From Porticoccaceae bacterium UBA1989 (GTDB lineage Bacteria; Pseudomonadota; Gammaproteobacteria; Pseudomonadales; Porticoccaceae): a DNA stretch of 18,671 nt. The notes beneath the pieces are model-generated. The model searched no databases. It had not been told where the DNA came from and saw only the letters and a list, made by a program, of their open reading frames with translations. This document shows positions 15,314-18,671 of this stretch, piece by piece. Both the position numbers and the translations under genes were made by a program. The stretch is from assembly GCA_002335945.1 (NCBI GenBank), contig DDDD01000148.1:1-18671 (forward strand), in the 5' to 3' direction. Numbering within the stretch: the first letter of the stretch is position 1; each line of letters starts with the position of its first letter.

Positions 15314-16593
15314 GACGATGTATTGTCTTTGGGTAAGCGACAGATAAACTCTGCCCCATGACCCAGTCGGCTATTAATAATCAAGCGTCCACCACAGCGA
15401 TTAATGCTGTGTTTAACAATCGCTAATCCTAGGCCTGTGCCGCCTGTATCTGAATTGCGACTGCTATCACCACGATAGAACCGCTCGGTTAAACGCGGAA
15501 TTTCAACGGGATCTATACCAACACCATCGTCACGAATAACGATATCAGTAAAGTCTTGGTAATCACTAACCTTAATCTCGATATTGGCGCCCTCGGGATT
15601 GTGGCGTACCGCATTAAAGACAATATTACCTAGGGCGCTGCGAATATCGCTATCTTGTGCCTGCATATTAATCGCCTCGGCACAGTCGAGGGTGATGGTA
15701 TGTTTGCCACCACTCAGCGCTTCGGCCTCAGTCAGTATACTGAGCAATAGCCCCTCAACATTGACGGCTTCAAGCACCGGCTCTTGGTTGTCCGCTTCGA
15801 GCCGCGAAATCAAAATCAAATCATCCGCCAGCGCTTGCATTCTGGTGACCTGCTCAGACATCTGAGAAAAGGCGGCATTTACTGAAGGGGGGTTGGCGGG
15901 AAGATCCTGTAATGTTTCTATATAGCCGCGCATCACGGTCAATGGTGTGCGCAGCTCATGGGAGACATTGCCAACAAACTCTTTGCGCAACTGCTCAAGG
16001 CTTTTAATCCGGGTGATATCAGTGATAACCAATGCTATCTCATTAGCACCAAAGCGTGAGGCGGATAATTTCAAAAGCCGCTCAGACTGGATAATTGATG
16101 ACAGTTCAATAGAGCCAATAAATTCGTCTTGGTGAATATATTCTACAAATTCGGGATCGCGGATTAAATTAATTACCGCGCTGCCGCGGTCGCTGGAGCG
16201 CAAGCCAAGCAGGCTGGCCGCTGAACTATTCCACCAGTCGATCGTTAGATCCCTGCGCAGTACTAGGATGCCTTCGTCGAGAGCTTCTGTTAGGCCCGTG
16301 ACCCGCTTGATGGTTTTGCGCATTTTTTCTTGGGTGCGACGATGACGGCGACGCTGACGATTTAAGGTGTCACTTATTTCGCCCCAAACACCGTCGGTCT
16401 CTGGCGGTATGCCGCGCATACCTTTGTCGATCCATTTAAACAGTAGGGATATGGTGCGGAAGGTCCAGAGTATATAAACACCGACACCAAGTAGAACAAT
16501 TTCAAGGGGATAGCCTAGATTCCAGCCGGAAAAGAAAGCCAATAGTCCAACCAAAATTATGCGCCATATTTCTGTATGCATTCCTGGTCGCAA
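15310..16593 (-). CDS. phoR: Phosphate regulon sensor histidine kinase PhoR
   Basis: A 427-residue membrane kinase. Two N-terminal hydrophobic helices (about 9-24 and 29-45) are joined by a very short loop, so there is no sizeable periplasmic sensor; this matches E. coli PhoR, which is informed by Pst/PhoU. A charged linker is followed by a PAS domain at about 95-195. The dimerisation helix carries SHELRTPL with phosphoacceptor H212. The ATPase domain has N323/N327, DDGVGID (355-361) and GTGLGL (385-390). The frame starts at TTG 16593, with AGGA 10 nt upstream. ATG 16581 is an alternative giving a protein four residues shorter. It follows phoB by 17 nt in one operon. Confidence 0.96.
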   Translation of the reverse strand: MRPGMHTEIWRIILVGLLAFFSGWNLGYPLEIVLLGVGVYILWTFRTISLLFKWIDKGMRGIPPETDGVWGEISDTLNRQRRRHRRTQEKMRKTIKRVTGLTEALDEGILVLRRDLTIDWWNSSAASLLGLRSSDRGSAVINLIRDPEFVEYIHQDEFIGSIELSSIIQSERLLKLSASRFGANEIALVITDITRIKSLEQLRKEFVGNVSHELRTPLTVMRGYIETLQDLPANPPSVNAAFSQMSEQVTRMQALADDLILISRLEADNQEPVLEAVNVEGLLLSILTEAEALSGGKHTITLDCAEAINMQAQDSDIRSALGNIVFNAVRHNPEGANIEIKVSDYQDFTDIVIRDDGVGIDPVEIPRLTERFYRGDSSRNSDTGGTGLGLAIVKHSINRCGGRLIINSRLGHGAEFICRLPKDNTSS

Positions 16594-16610
16594 CGGCTGT
16601 GTTTCCTTTT

Positions 16611-17312
16611 CTAAGCATTTTGTAATTGGATTGAGAAGCGGTAACCAGCTCCTCGCACAGTCTGCACATAGTTTTCATGACCTGCAATAGAAATTGCTTT
16701 GCGCAGCCGACGAATATGGACATCAACGGTGCGCTCATCAAGATAAACATTGCCGCCCCAGACATAGTCCAGAATCTGATCACGGGAATAAACCCGCTCC
16801 TGGTGAGTAAGAAAGAACTGCAACAAGCGATACTCTGTGGGACCAAGGTTAATCGCCTGCCCTTCAATGCTGACTCGATGACCAATGGGGTCAAACAACA
16901 TATCTCCGACGGAGATAGGCTCTGCCAACTCTTCACGACCTATACGTCGCAGCACAGCCTTGACTCTTGAAATCAGCTCCCGAGGAGAAAAAGGCTTGTT
17001 GACATAGTCGTCAGCCCCCGCATCCAAACCAGCAATTTTACTGTCTTCCTCGGCGTTGGCTGTGAGCATAATAATAGGGATTTTTGCCGTAAGTTCGTCA
17101 CGCTTTAAGCGCCGCAGCAGCTCCAGCCCAGTGGTACCAGGCATCATCCAGTCCAGCAACACCAGATCCGGTGCGCGATCAATGATGATAGCATGGGCCG
17201 TCTGAGCATTTTCTGCCTGTAGAACGTTATAGTCGGCAGCCTCAAGGGCCACAGCAAGCATTGTGCGAATGGCCGCTTCGTCATCGACCAATAAAATCGT
17301 ATGCTTTGGCAT
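16611..17312 (-). CDS. phoB: Phosphate regulon response regulator PhoB
   Basis: A 233-residue OmpR/PhoB-type regulator. The receiver domain (about 4-120) has D10/D11, phosphoacceptor D54 in LLDWMMPG, T84 and K106. The C-terminal winged helix (about 135-230) includes the recognition-helix segment DERTVDVHIRRLRKAI. Phosphorylated PhoB binds 11-bp half-sites, several of which occur in this window. I place the start at ATG 17312 (MPKHTILLVDDE), which aligns with E. coli PhoB and has GATGAG upstream. The frame is open to ATG 17333, but the predicted promoter would put that ATG only a few nt from the transcript start, without a ribosome site. It is upstream of phoR and autoregulated through its own Pho box. 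Confidence 0.96.
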   Translation of the reverse strand: MPKHTILLVDDEAAIRTMLAVALEAADYNVLQAENAQTAHAIIIDRAPDLVLLDWMMPGTTGLELLRRLKRDELTAKIPIIMLTANAEEDSKIAGLDAGADDYVNKPFSPRELISRVKAVLRRIGREELAEPISVGDMLFDPIGHRVSIEGQAINLGPTEYRLLQFFLTHQERVYSRDQILDYVWGGNVYLDERTVDVHIRRLRKAISIAGHENYVQTVRGAGYRFSIQLQNA

Positions 17313-17346
17313 AACATTTAGCTCATCTTTCATTTATTAGAGTTCC

Positions 17347-17380
17347 ATTAAAGGCACATTACATGACAGAAATATGACAG
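17347..17380 (-). promoter_or_regulatory. Pho box promoter of phoBR
   Basis: On the minus strand CTGTCATATTTCTGTCAT (17380-17363) gives two PhoB half-sites 11 bp apart, with the same core as the pstS site. TTTAAT (17352-17347), a 5/6 match to the -10 consensus, lies exactly 10 nt further. The predicted transcript start is near 17340. This indicates positive autoregulation of phoB. Confidence 0.88.
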
Positions 17381-17516
17381 AACCATTAGGCGCATGCATC
17401 TTTTTTTTACCTTAATCTGAGTTGATCGCCAGTAATTCATGCTGGATAACTTATGCATTCGATATTTAGCGCCTGTTATCGCATAATGCCGCTTTATCAC
17501 CGACTGGAAAAATACA

Positions 17517-18002
17517 ATGACCATCAAAGAAAACAGTGCTGTTAGCTTTCACTACACCTTAACTGACGACGACGGCCAGACGCTAGATAGCTCTACCGGC
17601 AAAGATCCGTTAGCCTATTTGCATGGCGCTGGCAATATTATTCCTGGCCTCGAAAGTGCCCTGGAAGGCAAAAGCGTTGGCGATGCAATGGTTGTTGCTG
17701 TTACTGCTGCTGAAGGATACGGCGAAGTTCAAAAAGAGCTTATTCAAGAAGTACCTCGAGATGCGTTTCAAGGCGTAGACAGTATTGAAGTTGGCATGCA
17801 GTTTGAAGCACAGACTGGTCAGGGCGGAACTGTTCCTGTCACTGTTACTGCTGTGACTGACGAGATTGTTACTGTGGATGGCAACCACCCGTTGGCTGGC
17901 AAGAATCTTAACTTTGATGTGTCTATTGAAGATGTGCGAGATGCCACTGAAGAAGAGCTTGAACATGGCCATGTCCATGGCGTTGGCGGTCACGAGCACT
18001 AG
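17517..18002 (+). CDS. slyD: FKBP-type peptidyl-prolyl isomerase, SlyD-like
   Basis: A 161-residue cytoplasmic prolyl isomerase/chaperone. The FKBP parts are at about 1-69 and 124-140 (VSFHYTLTDDDGQTLDSS, YLHGAGNIIPGLE). The inserted chaperone flap at about 70-123 replaces the FKBP loop, and NHPLAGKNLNFDV is the SlyD signature. The His-rich tail HGHVHGVGGHEH is a short version of the metal-binding tail through which SlyD proteins hold nickel and other metals. The ATG at 17517 follows TGGAAAAATACA. A possible promoter is TTGATC (17422-17427) with GATAAC (17445-17450) at 17-bp spacing, at low certainty. No Pho half-sites face this gene, so it is probably not part of the phosphate response. Confidence 0.94.
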   Translation: MTIKENSAVSFHYTLTDDDGQTLDSSTGKDPLAYLHGAGNIIPGLESALEGKSVGDAMVVAVTAAEGYGEVQKELIQEVPRDAFQGVDSIEVGMQFEAQTGQGGTVPVTVTAVTDEIVTVDGNHPLAGKNLNFDVSIEDVRDATEEELEHGHVHGVGGHEH

Positions 18003-18012
18003 ATAGCTGCCC

Positions 18013-18046
18013 AAAAAAAGGGGCCATCTATTGTTTAGGTGGCCCT
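18013..18046 (-). terminator. Intrinsic terminator, minus orientation, between convergent genes
   Basis: GGGCCATCTA (18021-18030) pairs with TAGGTGGCCC (18036-18045), with one T-G wobble and a 5-nt loop. On the minus strand the stem is followed by seven T residues (A run at 18013-18019). On the plus strand the tail is TCAAGAGG, so it should terminate slyD poorly. It best serves a leftward transcript such as that of the small ORF at 18202-18369. Confidence 0.8.
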
Positions 18047-18082
18047 CAAGAGGGAGAGTATGTTGTTGATAGTGATTAGTCT

Positions 18083-18150
18083 CTTAAACGCTAGGGGCCC
18101 TTAAGCACTAACAACCCTTAAACGTTAATAGCCCTTAAATACTAATAAAT
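18083..18150 (+). repeat. Four-copy 17-bp imperfect tandem repeat
   Basis: Units start with CTTAA at 18083, 18100, 18117 and 18134, an exact 17-bp period. The consensus is approximately CTTAAACRCTAAYARCC; copies 2 and 3 are most alike and the last drifts after about 12 nt. It lies between the 3' ends of slyD and the small minus-strand ORF and would be in the 3' untranslated region of the latter. I recognise no known repeat family. Confidence 0.8.
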
Positions 18151-18201
18151 AGTGCCTAGCATTTAGTCTCTGAAGGCCGAGAACTGAAACCTGTGCTGAA
18201 A

Positions 18202-18369
18202 TCAGTCGAAAACGGGGAAGAGTTCACTGATTGCAACACAGGATCCGATTCCACAACCAATGCCGGTACTGGTCCAAATATCGGTGCCATAAGCAAATAA
18301 GCCAATTGAGGCACCAAAAAGTGTTCCGATTGCCACGGTAAGTAAACAGGTAAAGCTGAATAAATTCAT
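18202..18369 (-). CDS. Small membrane protein, 55 residues, hypothetical
   Basis: A short ORF that I do not recognise but think is real. ATG 18369 is preceded by GAGGAT at 7-nt spacing, a good ribosome site, and a minus-orientation terminator lies downstream at 18013-18046. The TTG at 18384 lies inside the ribosome-site region and is not used. Residues about 3-27 form a strongly hydrophobic helix containing GxxxG, and residues about 35-52 are a second Gly-rich hydrophobic stretch (GIGCGIGSCVAISE). This resembles small glycine-zipper membrane proteins. A perfect TTGACA stands at 18410-18405, but no -10 is placed so that the ribosome site would stay in the transcript. Function unknown. Confidence 0.55.
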   Translation of the reverse strand: MNLFSFTCLLTVAIGTLFGASIGLFAYGTDIWTSTGIGCGIGSCVAISELFPVFD

Positions 18370-18604
18370 AAGTACTATCCTCAATATTCCTTTATCTAAA
18401 TCTTTGTCAACATGCCGATTAGTTAGTCTCTTAGCGGGCAGTTGCCTCTGCTGTTCTGTCTATTTTTGTCTCTAGGCTGTATTTATAAGCTTTTAAATGG
18501 GACTGTTCTTTCGAGGCTGTCGCAAAGCGGATGTTAGCTAGTTCTCAATTAGCCTCTTGGCATACAATAACGTGATGAGCTTCATTATTTTTTGTAGACA
18601 GGGC

Positions 18605-18638
18605 CTGTCATATTTTTGTAATAGCAGCCTGTAATAAT
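18605..18638 (+). promoter_or_regulatory. Pho box promoter facing a gene beyond the right edge
   Basis: CTGTCATATTTTTGTAAT (18605-18622) has a perfect first half-site and a 5/7 second half-site 11 bp later. Ten nt on is AATAAT (18633-18638), with TG at the extended -10 position. This is the same geometry as the other Pho promoters here. The 3' flank to the window end shows no start codon with a clear ribosome site. The rest of 18385-18671 appears free of genes. Confidence 0.68.
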
Positions 18639-18671
18639 TGAATGCTGTCTGTCTTTAACCTGAGAATAGAA

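Noticed and set aside
18405..18410. Perfect -35-like TTGACA (minus strand) upstream of the small ORF
   Set aside because: With normal spacing the -10 would overlap the ribosome site of the small ORF and remove it from the transcript, so I do not call this the promoter.
18456..18473. CTGTCTATTTTTGTCTC resembling a Pho box
   Set aside because: The half-sites are 10 rather than 11 bp apart and both are degenerate. It may be chance in a T-rich region; the better site is at 18605.

Overview
The window is a phosphate-starvation (Pho) locus from a Gram-negative, probably marine, gammaproteobacterium. The evidence for that placement is an outer-membrane porin, a TonB-dependent receptor, a lipoprotein signal, a SlyD-type chaperone and a pstSCAB-phoU/phoBR set of gammaproteobacterial type with enlarged PstA and PstC. 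A SAR92/Cellvibrionales-like origin would fit, but that is inference; no marker gene in the window fixes the taxon.

Layout from left to right. Positions 1-1051 (+) hold the 3' end of dxs (isoprenoid synthesis) and a closely spaced GST-family gene that lacks the usual catalytic and glutathione-contact serines. Positions 1228-7292 (-) hold a two-gene operon: a TonB-dependent outer-membrane receptor followed by a lipoprotein made of two near-identical ~441-residue repeats. It has a Pho-box promoter at its head and an intrinsic terminator at its end. Positions 7426-12976 (-) hold pstS-pstC-pstA-pstB-phoU, with a Pho box before pstS, a hairpin terminator/attenuator after pstS and a strong terminator after phoU. 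A divergent porin gene (13123-14091, +) has its own promoter with two strong and up to five in-phase PhoB half-sites. Then follow a DUF924 gene (-), an unrecognised secreted 164-residue protein (+) whose 3' end overlaps phoR, and phoB-phoR (-) behind another Pho box. The right end has slyD (+), a small membrane-protein ORF (-), a four-copy 17-bp tandem repeat, and a fifth Pho-box promoter pointing off the right edge toward an unseen gene.

How the parts fit: PhoR senses phosphate limitation through Pst/PhoU and phosphorylates PhoB. PhoB then activates pst (inner-membrane high-affinity uptake), phoBR itself, the porin (passive outer-membrane entry), the TonB receptor/lipoprotein operon (active outer-membrane entry) and the gene beyond the right edge. 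Five Pho promoters share one geometry: CTGTCAT-like half-sites at 11-bp period, then a -10-like hexamer 10 nt after the last half-site. The least described part is the receptor/lipoprotein pair, which looks like a dedicated outer-membrane acquisition system for a phosphorus-containing substrate; the substrate cannot be read from the sequence.
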